A DNA stretch of 64,000 nt from Sphingobium sp. MI1205 (lineage in GTDB: Bacteria > Pseudomonadota > Alphaproteobacteria > Sphingomonadales > Sphingomonadaceae): NCBI RefSeq assembly GCF_001563285.1, contig NZ_CP005189.1, positions 372,001-436,000 of the forward strand. The letters are read 5' to 3'. The first letter of the stretch is position 1; the number at the start of each line of letters is the position of its first letter. Below are positions 44,557 through 52,818 of the stretch, one piece after another. The notes under the pieces are model-generated. The model saw only the letters and a list, made by a program, of their open reading frames with translations. It was not told where the DNA came from and ran no database searches. The position numbers and the translations under genes are program-made.

Positions 44557-45372
44557 ATGACATCCATTCTGCTCCACATCCACGACGACAGCGGCATGGA
44601 AAGCCGGTTGCAGGCCGCCTGCGATATTGCGCGTTCGGCGCCTGCCCACATCCATTGCGTCCAGGTGACGGCCATGCCGAACCTGATGACGGGCGACATC
44701 TATGGCGGAATGTCGATGGCGCCCACGCTGATGGCCGAACTACACGAGATAGATGCGCGGATGCGGACGCGGATGGAGCAGCGATTGCAGCGCGAGGACG
44801 TCAGTTGGGACTGGCGGCAAGTGGACGGCGACGTCGTCAACGGGCTGCTGTCCGCTTCGGCGCTGTGCGACTTCATGGTCGTGACCCTGCCCGCCGGCCC
44901 GCGCCGGGAAATGGACGATCCGCTGCATATCGCCGCCGACCTGGCGCTGGGAGGCCGCACCCCGGTGCTGGCCGTGCCGCAGGGCGCGCGCGGAATGATG
45001 GTTATGGGCCGGGCGTTGGTCGCGTGGGACGGGTCGCAGGAAGCATCGACGGCGCTGCGCCTGTCGGTCCCGCTGCTGAAACAGGCGGAAGAGGTGCATG
45101 TGGTAACAGTCGAGGAAGCCGGGAAATTCCCCTTCCCCGCGACCGGCGCGCCGGAATATCTGGCCCGCCATGGCATCAAGACGGAATTTCACAGCTGGCC
45201 GCAGGACGGGCGTACGGTGGAAGCGACGCTGAAGGCGGCCATCGGCGTGATAAAGCCGGATTGGATGGTGATGGGCGCTTTTGGCCACAGTCGCCTGCGT
45301 GAACTGGTATTTGGCGGCGTCACCCGTTCCATGCTGCGTGACGTTCATATTCCGTTGCTGCTGGCCCACTGA
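44557..45372 (+). CDS. universal stress protein with two UspA domains
   Basis: 271-aa tandem Usp protein. The N-terminal copy (TSILLHIHDDSGMESRLQAACDIA...) lacks an obvious ATP motif. The second copy begins GRALVAWDGSQEASTALRLSVPLL and ends MVMGAFGHSRLRELVFGGVTRSMLRDVHIPLLLAH, with the GX2GX9G(S/T) type nucleotide loop. GGAGACGTGCG precedes the ATG. It is divergent from prkA across 253 bp, a pairing of stress genes that fits a shared regulator, although none is visible. Confidence 0.93.
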   Translation: MTSILLHIHDDSGMESRLQAACDIARSAPAHIHCVQVTAMPNLMTGDIYGGMSMAPTLMAELHEIDARMRTRMEQRLQREDVSWDWRQVDGDVVNGLLSASALCDFMVVTLPAGPRREMDDPLHIAADLALGGRTPVLAVPQGARGMMVMGRALVAWDGSQEASTALRLSVPLLKQAEEVHVVTVEEAGKFPFPATGAPEYLARHGIKTEFHSWPQDGRTVEATLKAAIGVIKPDWMVMGAFGHSRLRELVFGGVTRSMLRDVHIPLLLAH

Positions 45373-45499
45373 CTGGAGCAAATTGAAGGCCCTGCGCAAA
45401 GATTTCGCACCATTTTGAACATTCCGACCTGATCGGCGGCGCGCAGGAAAAGCCGTTGCGGATGGACTTGCGCGCAAAGCCACGGCCAACAGGTTAATA

Positions 45500-45518
45500 G
45501 TCGGCAATATTTGCCGAC
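45500..45518. promoter_or_regulatory. 8+3+8 palindrome upstream of the tad operon
   Basis: GTCGGCAA-TAT-TTGCCGAC is a perfect inverted repeat in the 272-bp gap before cpaB, 127 bases upstream of its start. It has no T-run and no loop large enough for a stable hairpin. A regulator site for the pilus operon is the best guess. Nothing else in 45373-45644 is recognisable. Confidence 0.5.
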
Positions 45519-45644
45519 CGATCCCGTCATTTCGGTTTCATCTTCGATCCCCTCATCCGCCCGGAACATATAGGAATTTCGGCCGAACGGGTCTCATCCG
45601 CCTCGGAGGTGGGGCGGCTTTGCGTGGACGCAAGACCAGGGGGA

Positions 45645-46556
45645 ATGATGCAATTGGGGTGGAAAGCCAGGATCATGATGGTGGGAGGGACGCTGGCCGC
45701 CCTGTTGTTCCTGCTGCTTGGCCTGCGCGAGATGGAACGCTCGTCCGCCGCCGCCGTGCCGCCCGCATCGTCGGAGGCGATGAAGCCGCAGGCGCAGGCG
45801 GTCATACTGGCCGCCGCCGCGCGCCCGATCCAGACCGGTGAAACGATCACCGCCGCGATGATCCGCAACGCCGCCGCCGATCCCGCACGCAACCCATCGG
45901 TAGCGACCCCTGCTGAACTGATCGGCAAGGTCGCGACCCGAACCATCTCCGCTGGCGCGCTGATCCCGCGCGAGGCCGTTGGCGGGGAGGAAAAGCTCGC
46001 AATCCGGGTGCCTGTCGGCATGCGGGCAATCAGCATCGACACGACGGCGGAGATTGCCGTCGCCGGGCTGGTCCGGCCCGGTGACCGCGTCGATGTGCAG
46101 GTCGTCTATCCGGGCGCCGACGCGATCAGCGGGGCACGGGGATCGGGCCGCAGCCGCGCCCAGACATTGTTGCAACTGGTGCAGGTGCTGGCCGTCGGCG
46201 ACGCGGTGCTGGGGACGCAACCGGCATCAAACAGCGAGGGCCAGTTGTCCGCGCCGCCGCCGCCCGCACGGACGGTGACACTGGCGCTCAGCCCGGAACA
46301 GGTTTCCATCCTGTCGCTGGCCAAGAGCACCGGCGCGCTCACGCTTTCACTTCGCAACCCGGTGGACAGCGCACAGGTTGCGGTGGCGACCGCCGCCTCG
46401 CGCGGTCCCGATCCCGCGTCCAACGCGTCGGCACAGCCCCCCCGGGCCGCGCCACGTTCAGTGCAGGCGCGGGTGTCCGCACCTGCCCGTCAGCCAATCG
46501 AGCTGGTCGTCGGCGACAGGCGCGAAACCCTCTATTCCGGGAGCGGCACGCGTTGA
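45645..46556 (+). CDS. cpaB: Flp pilus assembly protein CpaB (RcpC)
   Basis: 303-aa inner-membrane anchored protein. One N-terminal membrane segment (GGTLAALLFLLLGL) is followed by a SAF domain (RPIQTGETITAAMIRNAAAD, IGKVATRTISAGALIPREAV) and the RcpC domain (GMRAISIDTTAEIAVAGLVRPGDRVDVQVVY), with a Ser/Ala/Pro-rich end. ATGs lie in tandem at 45645 and 45648; AGGGGGA precedes them closely. First gene of the tad operon. Confidence 0.93.
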   Translation: MMQLGWKARIMMVGGTLAALLFLLLGLREMERSSAAAVPPASSEAMKPQAQAVILAAAARPIQTGETITAAMIRNAAADPARNPSVATPAELIGKVATRTISAGALIPREAVGGEEKLAIRVPVGMRAISIDTTAEIAVAGLVRPGDRVDVQVVYPGADAISGARGSGRSRAQTLLQLVQVLAVGDAVLGTQPASNSEGQLSAPPPPARTVTLALSPEQVSILSLAKSTGALTLSLRNPVDSAQVAVATAASRGPDPASNASAQPPRAAPRSVQARVSAPARQPIELVVGDRRETLYSGSGTR

Positions 46557-47707
46557 GACCCCTTGTCATCGCCGTGGCGTTGATCGCGGCGGCCACTTCC
46601 CCATCGGCTCTGGCGCAGGACCAGAAGCCGCTGTCGATCCGGCAGACGCGCACGCTCACCTATCCCCGTCCCATCGGCCGGATCGAGGTGGATCGCGACC
46701 ATGTGATCGCCGTCGCGGCCCCGACCCCCCACTCGCTGCGCGTCACTGGCATCGGCGCGGGGGAGGCGGCCGTCAGCGTCTTTGGCCGTGACGGCGCGCT
46801 GATGTCCGAGACACTTTTGAGTGTGACCGATGCGGTGGGCGGCGATGCCCGCACGATGACCGGTCCCCGCATCATCGCTGGCGAACAGGTGGTAGCCGTC
46901 GATGTGCAATTCGCCGCCGTCTCCGCCTCCACGCTCAAGGCGCTGGGCTTCAACTTTTCCAAACTGAGCGGCGACATCCAGGGCGCTGTCATTTCGCCCA
47001 GCAGCCTCAACAGCGCCAGTTTCGGATCGGGCGCATCATCCATCGATGCGAGCGTGCCGATCCAGAACGCCTTCAACCTGTTCCTGTCCGCGCCCAATCG
47101 GGGGATCAACGCGGTGCTGAGCGCCCTGTCGTCCAACGGCCTGTCAGAACTGCTGGCGCAGCCCACGCTGCTGGTGCGTTCCGGGGAGCAGGCCAGTTTC
47201 CTGGCGGGCGGGGAAATACCCGTGCCGGTGCCGCAGGCGTCGGGGACCGGCAACGCCATTTCGATCCAGTATAAGGAATTCGGCGTCCGCCTGTCGGTGA
47301 CGCCCTATGTGCTGTCGCCCGACCAGATCGTGCTGAAGATCGCGCCGGAAGTCAGCGAACTGGACTATGGCAGCGGCGTGCAGTTGCAGGGCTATGTCGT
47401 GCCGGGGCTGCGCCGCCGTTCCGCCGAGACCACGGTGGAGCTGGGCAGCGGGCAGAGCTTCGTCATCGCTGGCCTCAGCTATTCGAGCCAGTCGACCACG
47501 CGCGACAAGACTCCGATCCTGGGCGACATCCCCGTGATCGGCGCGTTTTTCCGGCGGCAGCAGACGCAGAAGGAAAGGCAGGAACTGGTGATCGTCGCCA
47601 CGCCGCGCCTCGTCGGGCCGGTCCAGCCGAAGGACCTGCCCGCGCTCCCCGGATCGCTGCTCGACACCAAGGACCCGGTCGTTCCCTTTGGCGTGGTGAG
47701 GCCCTGA
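46553..47707 (+). CDS. cpaC: Flp pilus secretin CpaC (RcpA)
   Basis: 384-aa outer-membrane secretin. A signal peptide (ALIAAATSPSALAQ) is followed by the pilus N-terminal domain (PRPIGRIEVDRDHVIAVAAP) and the secretin domain (AQPTLLVRSGEQASFLAGGEIPVP, EFGVRLSVTPYVLS, TTVELGSGQSFVIAGL, FFRRQQTQKERQELVIVATPRLV). It starts with a TTG at 46553 that overlaps the cpaB stop (TTGA). Confidence 0.95.
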   Translation: MRPLVIAVALIAAATSPSALAQDQKPLSIRQTRTLTYPRPIGRIEVDRDHVIAVAAPTPHSLRVTGIGAGEAAVSVFGRDGALMSETLLSVTDAVGGDARTMTGPRIIAGEQVVAVDVQFAAVSASTLKALGFNFSKLSGDIQGAVISPSSLNSASFGSGASSIDASVPIQNAFNLFLSAPNRGINAVLSALSSNGLSELLAQPTLLVRSGEQASFLAGGEIPVPVPQASGTGNAISIQYKEFGVRLSVTPYVLSPDQIVLKIAPEVSELDYGSGVQLQGYVVPGLRRRSAETTVELGSGQSFVIAGLSYSSQSTTRDKTPILGDIPVIGAFFRRQQTQKERQELVIVATPRLVGPVQPKDLPALPGSLLDTKDPVVPFGVVRP

Positions 47708-47708
47708 C

Positions 47709-48869
47709 ATGAACCGCATCATCCTTTTGTCCATCGACCGCAGCCTGGCCCAGCGCATCGGCGACGCCATGCAGGGCCGCGCAACCGTCGAACTGGTCCA
47801 GTCGATCGCGCCGGACATGCTGGACGGGCCATGCGTGATCGTCATGGACCGCGAGGCGATCCCGCCTGAAAGGTCGCTCGCCGCCGCGCTGGGCACCGTG
47901 GGGGAGAACGCAGGCGGGCGGCCGATAGTCCTTGTCACCGACGAGACAGGCGCGGACCAGATACTGCATGCCATCCGCTCCGGCGCTGCCGATGTCATCG
48001 CGCGCGCCGCAGGGGAAGCGGAGATCGCGGCGATATTGGGCCGGCTGCTCAACCAGTCCGTCGCCGACCATGGCCGTGGAGGCCGCCTGACGCTGGTGCT
48101 GGGCGCGGACCCGGAAAGCGCGGCGATGGCGGCCACCGACATGGCGGTAACGCGCGCACGGGCGGGTTCATCGACGCTGCTGATCGACTGCACCATGCCG
48201 ACCAGCGCCGCCGAAGCCTATCTGGACCTGCCGGTGACATATGGGCTGGCGTCGGCCATTGCCGATATAGAGCGGCTGGACGCGAGCCTGCTGGCCAACA
48301 CGCTGGCGCGGCATGAGCCGAGCGGGCTGATGCTGCTGACGCTGGACGGTGGTTCGGGGACCGAGCCTGCGGGAATTGCGCCTGCCGACATCGCCGCGCT
48401 GATCCGCCTGCTCCGCGCCTGTTGCGGCGATGTGGTGCTGTGCGCAGGAAGCCTGCGGCATAGCGGGCTGCTGCGGACATTGGCGGGGCTGGCCGACCGT
48501 ATCGAACTGCTCTGCGCCCAGTCGATCCGCGAGATGGAGGCGTGCCGCCGCCTGCTGGAGCGGATGGGTAGCGATGAAACGGTGCTGACCAAGACGCGCC
48601 TGCTGGTGTGGGATCACCAGCCCGCCATATTGCTCGACAGCCGTCGCATGGGCGATGTGCTTCAGGCCGGTAGCGTCCTGCCTCTTCCAGTCGATCAGGT
48701 ACGGGTGCGCAACGCGCTCAATTCGGGCCGACCGCTAGCCATGGAGGGAGGCGCGGACCGTTATATGCGCGCGATCAAGCAAGCCTGCGATGTGGAGGCG
48801 CGGCCATCCGCAACCAGCCTCGATCGCCTGCGCCGACTGCTCCAGCGGCCATTGGAGCGGACGGCATGA
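47709..48869 (+). CDS. cpaE: CpaE-like pilus assembly ATPase homologue with degenerate P-loop
   Basis: 386-aa protein placed as CpaE/TadZ. The N-terminal ~115 residues look like a response-regulator-type receiver. The MinD/ParA-like domain follows, but the deviant Walker A expected near residue 130 (KGGVGKT type) reads VLGADPESAAMAATD, with no lysine. The later parts (TLLIDCTMPTSAAEAYLDLP, ARHEPSGLMLLTLD) keep the fold. So it is probably a localisation factor that does not hydrolyse ATP. It starts one base after the cpaC stop and overlaps cpaF (ATGA). Confidence 0.85.
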   Translation: MNRIILLSIDRSLAQRIGDAMQGRATVELVQSIAPDMLDGPCVIVMDREAIPPERSLAAALGTVGENAGGRPIVLVTDETGADQILHAIRSGAADVIARAAGEAEIAAILGRLLNQSVADHGRGGRLTLVLGADPESAAMAATDMAVTRARAGSSTLLIDCTMPTSAAEAYLDLPVTYGLASAIADIERLDASLLANTLARHEPSGLMLLTLDGGSGTEPAGIAPADIAALIRLLRACCGDVVLCAGSLRHSGLLRTLAGLADRIELLCAQSIREMEACRRLLERMGSDETVLTKTRLLVWDHQPAILLDSRRMGDVLQAGSVLPLPVDQVRVRNALNSGRPLAMEGGADRYMRAIKQACDVEARPSATSLDRLRRLLQRPLERTA

Positions 48870-50200
48870 GCCTGCTTTTCGAGGACAGCCCGTCCCGTGC
48901 CCCCACGCGCGCAGCACCGATTGCCCAGCCCGCCACGCAGCGGATGAGCGACAGTTATCAGGCGGTGAAGGCCCAGACTTGCGCCCAGGTGATCGAACAA
49001 CTGGAAGCGCGCGGCAGCACGGCGGAAAAACTGGGTGCGCGGGCGCTGCGCGAGGAGATCGAGCAGGTGATCGCCAGCCGCAGCAGGCGAGGCCAGCTGG
49101 CGCTCAATGCGGCGGAACGTCTGTTGCTGATCGAAGATGTGGAAGATGAGGTCGCGGGGCTTGGCCCGCTCGCGCCGTTGCTGCGCGACCCCGGCGTGGA
49201 TGACATCATCGTCAACGGACCCGGCACCATCTATGTCGAGCGCGGCGGGCTGCTCGAAAAGGCAGACCGGCGTTTTCGCGACGACGCCCACCTCATGAAC
49301 ATCATCCAGCGCATCGTCGGGCCGATCGGGCGTCGCGTCGATGAGGCCAGCCCCTATGTGGACGCAAGGCTGGCGGACGGATCGCGGGTCAACATCGTCA
49401 TCCCGCCGGTTGCGCTGGACGGCCCGATGCTGTCGATCCGCAAGTTCCGTATGCAGGCGCTCAAGATCGAGGATTTCATCAACCGGCAGGTGATGAGCGT
49501 CGATATGGCCGCCTACCTCGCCGCCGCCGTGCGGTCGCGCCTCAACATCCTGATCTGCGGCGGCACGGGCGCGGGCAAATCGACGTTGCTCAACATGCTG
49601 TCCCATTTCATCAGCGACCGGGAAAGGCTGATTACCATAGAGGATGCCGCCGAATTGCAGTTGCGGCAGGATCATGTCGTGCGGCTGGAAACCCGGCCGC
49701 CCAATGTCGATGGCAGCCGCGAGATCAGCGCGCGCGAACTGGTGCGCAATGCGCTGCGGATGCGGCCCGACCGCATCATCCTGGGCGAGGTGCGCGGGGT
49801 GGAGGTGGTGGAGATGTTGCAGGCCATGTCCACCGGCCATGACGGTTCGATGGCGACGCTGCACGGCAATTCGCCGCGCGACGCCTTTGCCCGGCTGGAA
49901 ATGCTGCTCGGCTTTGCGGGGTTGCAGAATGACATCCGCGCCATCCGCCGCTTCATCGCCAGCAGCGTGCATCTGGTGGTGCATATCCAGCGCCTGTCCA
50001 ACGGCAGCCGCCGCATCGTCGGCGTCACCGAGGTTACGGGGATCGAAGGGGAAGCCTATTCCTTCAACGAGCTTTTCAGCTTTCAGGAGCAGCCCGCCAT
50101 GTCGGGCCTGGGCGAATTCCGCACCCTTTCCCCCCGCCCCCATTTCGCGGCGCGCCTGCGCGATTATGTGCCGGGCGTCATAGGGCGGGCATCATGCTGA
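48866..50200 (+). CDS. cpaF: secretion ATPase CpaF (TadA)
   Basis: 444-aa hexameric traffic ATPase for Flp pilus assembly. It has the N-terminal domain with [22 protein letters not shown], Walker [10 protein letters not shown] at residues 232-240, the His/Asp boxes around [11 protein letters not shown], and LILGEVRG-type [11 protein letters not shown] and [21 protein letters not shown]. It overlaps tadB by 7 bases. Confidence 0.97.
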   Translation: MSLLFEDSPSRAPTRAAPIAQPATQRMSDSYQAVKAQTCAQVIEQLEARGSTAEKLGARALREEIEQVIASRSRRGQLALNAAERLLLIEDVEDEVAGLGPLAPLLRDPGVDDIIVNGPGTIYVERGGLLEKADRRFRDDAHLMNIIQRIVGPIGRRVDEASPYVDARLADGSRVNIVIPPVALDGPMLSIRKFRMQALKIEDFINRQVMSVDMAAYLAAAVRSRLNILICGGTGAGKSTLLNMLSHFISDRERLITIEDAAELQLRQDHVVRLETRPPNVDGSREISARELVRNALRMRPDRIILGEVRGVEVVEMLQAMSTGHDGSMATLHGNSPRDAFARLEMLLGFAGLQNDIRAIRRFIASSVHLVVHIQRLSNGSRRIVGVTEVTGIEGEAYSFNELFSFQEQPAMSGLGEFRTLSPRPHFAARLRDYVPGVIGRASC

Positions 50201-51096
50201 AGGGCGTGGCGTTCCTGCTGCTCGCGTTGTTGACGATGATCGCGGCGGCGACGCCTGTGCTGGTGCTGCGGGCGCGCGAGCGGGCACGGCTCAACCGCCG
50301 GCTGGCGGCACTCGCGCCCGGCAGCGCGCCTTTGGTCCAACATAGCAAGCGCCTGTCCGCGCCCGGCCTCGCCGCGCCGCTGCTCGCCCGCGCGCAGGTT
50401 GAAATCACCACCCGCGCGATCGGCATCTTCGCCGGGGCGATGGCGCTATACATGCTGTTCCTGCTGCTGCTCGGCGGGCCGGTGATGACGATCATACTGC
50501 TGCCATTGCCCCCGCTGGCCCTGTTCTGGTGGATCAGGCGGCGTGCGCAGCGGCGGGTCGATGCGCTGGTGGAGGCGCTGCCCTTCTATATCGACGCGGT
50601 GCGCCAGATGCAGGCGGTCGGCAGTTCGCTGTCGCAGGCGCTGGAACGATCCCTGCCCGAAGCGCCCGGCATCGTGCGCAGCTATCTGGCTCCGGCCGCC
50701 CGCCGCCTTGAACTGGGCGCTCCGGTCAGCGAGGCGATGCAGCAGCTTGCCGACCGGCTGCGCGTTCCCGAAATGTCGATGCTGGCAGCGGCGATACGCA
50801 CCAATATCCGCTATGGCGGTTCGGTCAGTGCGGTCCTGTCGAACCTGTCGGCGATCCTGCGGGAACGGGTGCGCATCGCGCGCGAACTGAAGGCCGCGAC
50901 ATCGGAGGCCAAGGTCAGTTCCCGCGTGCTGATCGCCATGCCGCTGGTGGCGATGGCGCTGCTGATGGCGTCCAATCCGACTTACGTTGATTTCTTCCTG
51001 TCGGATGCGCGGGGGCACCAGATGGCGATCATCGCGGTCGTTTTGCAGGCGGTCGGCATGCTGGTCATGCGCCGCGTCATGCGGTTGGCTTTTTGA
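50194..51096 (+). CDS. tadB: type II secretion F family protein TadB
   Basis: 300-aa inner-membrane platform protein. Two N-terminal segments, a cytoplasmic T2SF domain (VEALPFYIDAVRQMQAVGSSLSQALE, IRYGGSVSAVLSNLSAILRERVRIARELKAATSEAKVSS) and two C-terminal segments. It pairs with TadC. Confidence 0.95.
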   Translation: MLKGVAFLLLALLTMIAAATPVLVLRARERARLNRRLAALAPGSAPLVQHSKRLSAPGLAAPLLARAQVEITTRAIGIFAGAMALYMLFLLLLGGPVMTIILLPLPPLALFWWIRRRAQRRVDALVEALPFYIDAVRQMQAVGSSLSQALERSLPEAPGIVRSYLAPAARRLELGAPVSEAMQQLADRLRVPEMSMLAAAIRTNIRYGGSVSAVLSNLSAILRERVRIARELKAATSEAKVSSRVLIAMPLVAMALLMASNPTYVDFFLSDARGHQMAIIAVVLQAVGMLVMRRVMRLAF

Positions 51097-51989
51097 TGCC
51101 CCCGGTCATTTTTCTGTCCTGCCTGATCATGGCCCTGCTTGGCGTCGGCATTGCCGTGGCGGGCGCGCGCATGCTGGTGACCGACCGGCGGCTGGAAGCG
51201 CGGCTTGGACGACTGGCGCCCGCCACGGCCGGTTCGGGCAAGGCGGCGATCCGCCTGCCCCGGCTGCTGGGTGCGGAAGGGCGCGATCGGTCCACGCTTG
51301 AACGGCAGCTGCAACTGGCAGGCTATCAGGATGCGCGGGCGGTCAATCATTTCCTGTGGCTGCGGCTTGGCGCTACAGGCGCGGCGGCACTGACCATGAT
51401 GCTGGTCAGCCGCCTTGTCTGGGGTGAATGGCTGGCGCGTCCGTTGCTGGTGTTGATCGCTGCGGGCCTGGTCTTTGTCGGCGCGCGGCAGGTGTTGACG
51501 ATGATGGCTTCGGCGCGGGCGCGCAGGATCACGGCGGAATTTCCGTTCCTGATCGACCTGATGCTGATGATGCTGGAAAGCGGCGTGTCGCTGGATCAAT
51601 GTTTCCGCTCCATCGCCCGCGACGAGCAGATTGCCGTGCCGCATCATGGTGCGTTGATCGGCCTGCTGGTCACCGATCTCGATCGGGGCATGCGTTATGA
51701 ACTGGCGCTCGACCGCTGGGCGGCGCGGGTGGCGGTAAACGGTGCGAAGGAACTGGCCGCGCTGTTCAGTCAGGCGATGTTCCAGGGCATCGAGCTGGCC
51801 CCGGCGTTGCGTGAATTTGCGCGCGAATTTACCCAGCGGCGGGTAGCCCGCGCACGCGAGGCAATGGGCGGCATCACGGTGCGGATGGTCGTGTTGATGA
51901 TCCTGTTCTTCATGCCCGCGCTGTTCATCGTGCTGGGCGGGCCGCCGGTGGTCGCGATCCTCGACACGCTGCGGGCGAGCGCGCAATGA
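51096..51989 (+). CDS. tadC: type II secretion F family protein TadC
   Basis: 297-aa second platform protein. FPFLIDLMLMMLESGVSLDQCFRSIA and VNGAKELAALFSQAMFQGIELAPALREFA are the T2SF parts, with membrane segments at both ends. The ATG at 51096 overlaps the tadB stop (TGATG); a TTG at 51093 is possible. Confidence 0.95.
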   Translation: MPPVIFLSCLIMALLGVGIAVAGARMLVTDRRLEARLGRLAPATAGSGKAAIRLPRLLGAEGRDRSTLERQLQLAGYQDARAVNHFLWLRLGATGAAALTMMLVSRLVWGEWLARPLLVLIAAGLVFVGARQVLTMMASARARRITAEFPFLIDLMLMMLESGVSLDQCFRSIARDEQIAVPHHGALIGLLVTDLDRGMRYELALDRWAARVAVNGAKELAALFSQAMFQGIELAPALREFAREFTQRRVARAREAMGGITVRMVVLMILFFMPALFIVLGGPPVVAILDTLRASAQ

Positions 51990-52603
51990 TCTGGCTTATC
52001 CCCCTGATGCTGGCCGCCGCCCCCGCCGCCGATATGCCGGGATCGACGCGCGGCCTGTACCTGCAACTGATCCATCAGGCGCGGGCCGATGGCCGCCCGC
52101 GCGCCGCCATCGCCTATCTCGACGATTTTGACCGCCGCTATCCGGGCGACGTCGATGCGCGCGTGCTGCGGGTGAACGCGCTGCTCGACCTTGGCGATCT
52201 GGACGGGGCGGAAGCGGCTGCGGCGGCGCTGCCCGATGGCGGTGGCGGCGCGGTGCGCGGGCACCTACTGGCCGCGCGTGAACGCTGGCCGGAAGCCATC
52301 GGCTTTTATCGGCAGGCGGTGGCGGCAAGCCCCGCCGATCCGATGCTGCGCAACGCGCTGGGCTATGCGCAGATGCGCGCGGGTTTTGCCGACGATGCCA
52401 TCGAAAGCCTGCGCGGCGCTCTGGACCTGGCGCCCGCAGCACCGGTCGTTCGCAACAATCTGATCCTCGCGCTCATGGCTGACGGCCGGGAAATACAGGC
52501 CCAAGCCCTGCTGAATCACATTCGCGATGGGCGCGAGCGCGACATGATCCGCCGCCAGATCGTCGCCGAAGCCACCCGCCTGTCCATCAGGAAGGAACGC
52601 TGA
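51986..52603 (+). CDS. TPR-repeat protein, probable TadD-like assembly factor
   Basis: 205-aa exported protein. A signal peptide (LIPLMLAAAPAAD) is followed by TPR-like helical pairs (AAIAYLDDFDRRYPGDVDARVLRVNALLDLGDLDGAE, WPEAIGFYRQAVAASPADPMLRNALGYAQMRAGFADDAIES). TadD proteins are TPR lipoproteins needed for pilus assembly. This one lacks a clear lipobox cysteine. ATGA and TGATG overlaps tie it to tadC and the next gene. Confidence 0.85.
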   Translation: MIWLIPLMLAAAPAADMPGSTRGLYLQLIHQARADGRPRAAIAYLDDFDRRYPGDVDARVLRVNALLDLGDLDGAEAAAAALPDGGGGAVRGHLLAARERWPEAIGFYRQAVAASPADPMLRNALGYAQMRAGFADDAIESLRGALDLAPAAPVVRNNLILALMADGREIQAQALLNHIRDGRERDMIRRQIVAEATRLSIRKER

Positions 52604-52818
52604 TGCTTTGCCTTTTCCTCCTCGCCTCCACCCCCGTGCCGCCAATGCAGGATGAGGCCCGCCACGTTGTTGAAGCGCAGCTCCGCTCGCCGCCGCGTGA
52701 GCCGGGCAGCACTGGCCTGAGCGCGGAAGAGGCGGCGATTGTCCGCACCCGCTATCTGCAATCCATCGGGCAGCGGCCGCCCCGGCCATCGGATCAGGAC
52801 GGTGTGGCGGGGCAATGA
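52603..52818 (+). CDS. small exported hypothetical protein of the tad operon
   Basis: 71-aa protein with a short hydrophobic N-terminus (MLCLFLLASTPVPP) and a hydrophilic rest with an EEAAIVRTRYLQSIGQRPPRPSDQDG end. I recognise no family. Overlapping junctions at both ends (TGATG, ATGA) make it a genuine operon member. A residue C3 is not in a lipobox context that I trust. Confidence 0.7.
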   Translation: MLCLFLLASTPVPPMQDEARHVVEAQLRSPPREPGSTGLSAEEAAIVRTRYLQSIGQRPPRPSDQDGVAGQ

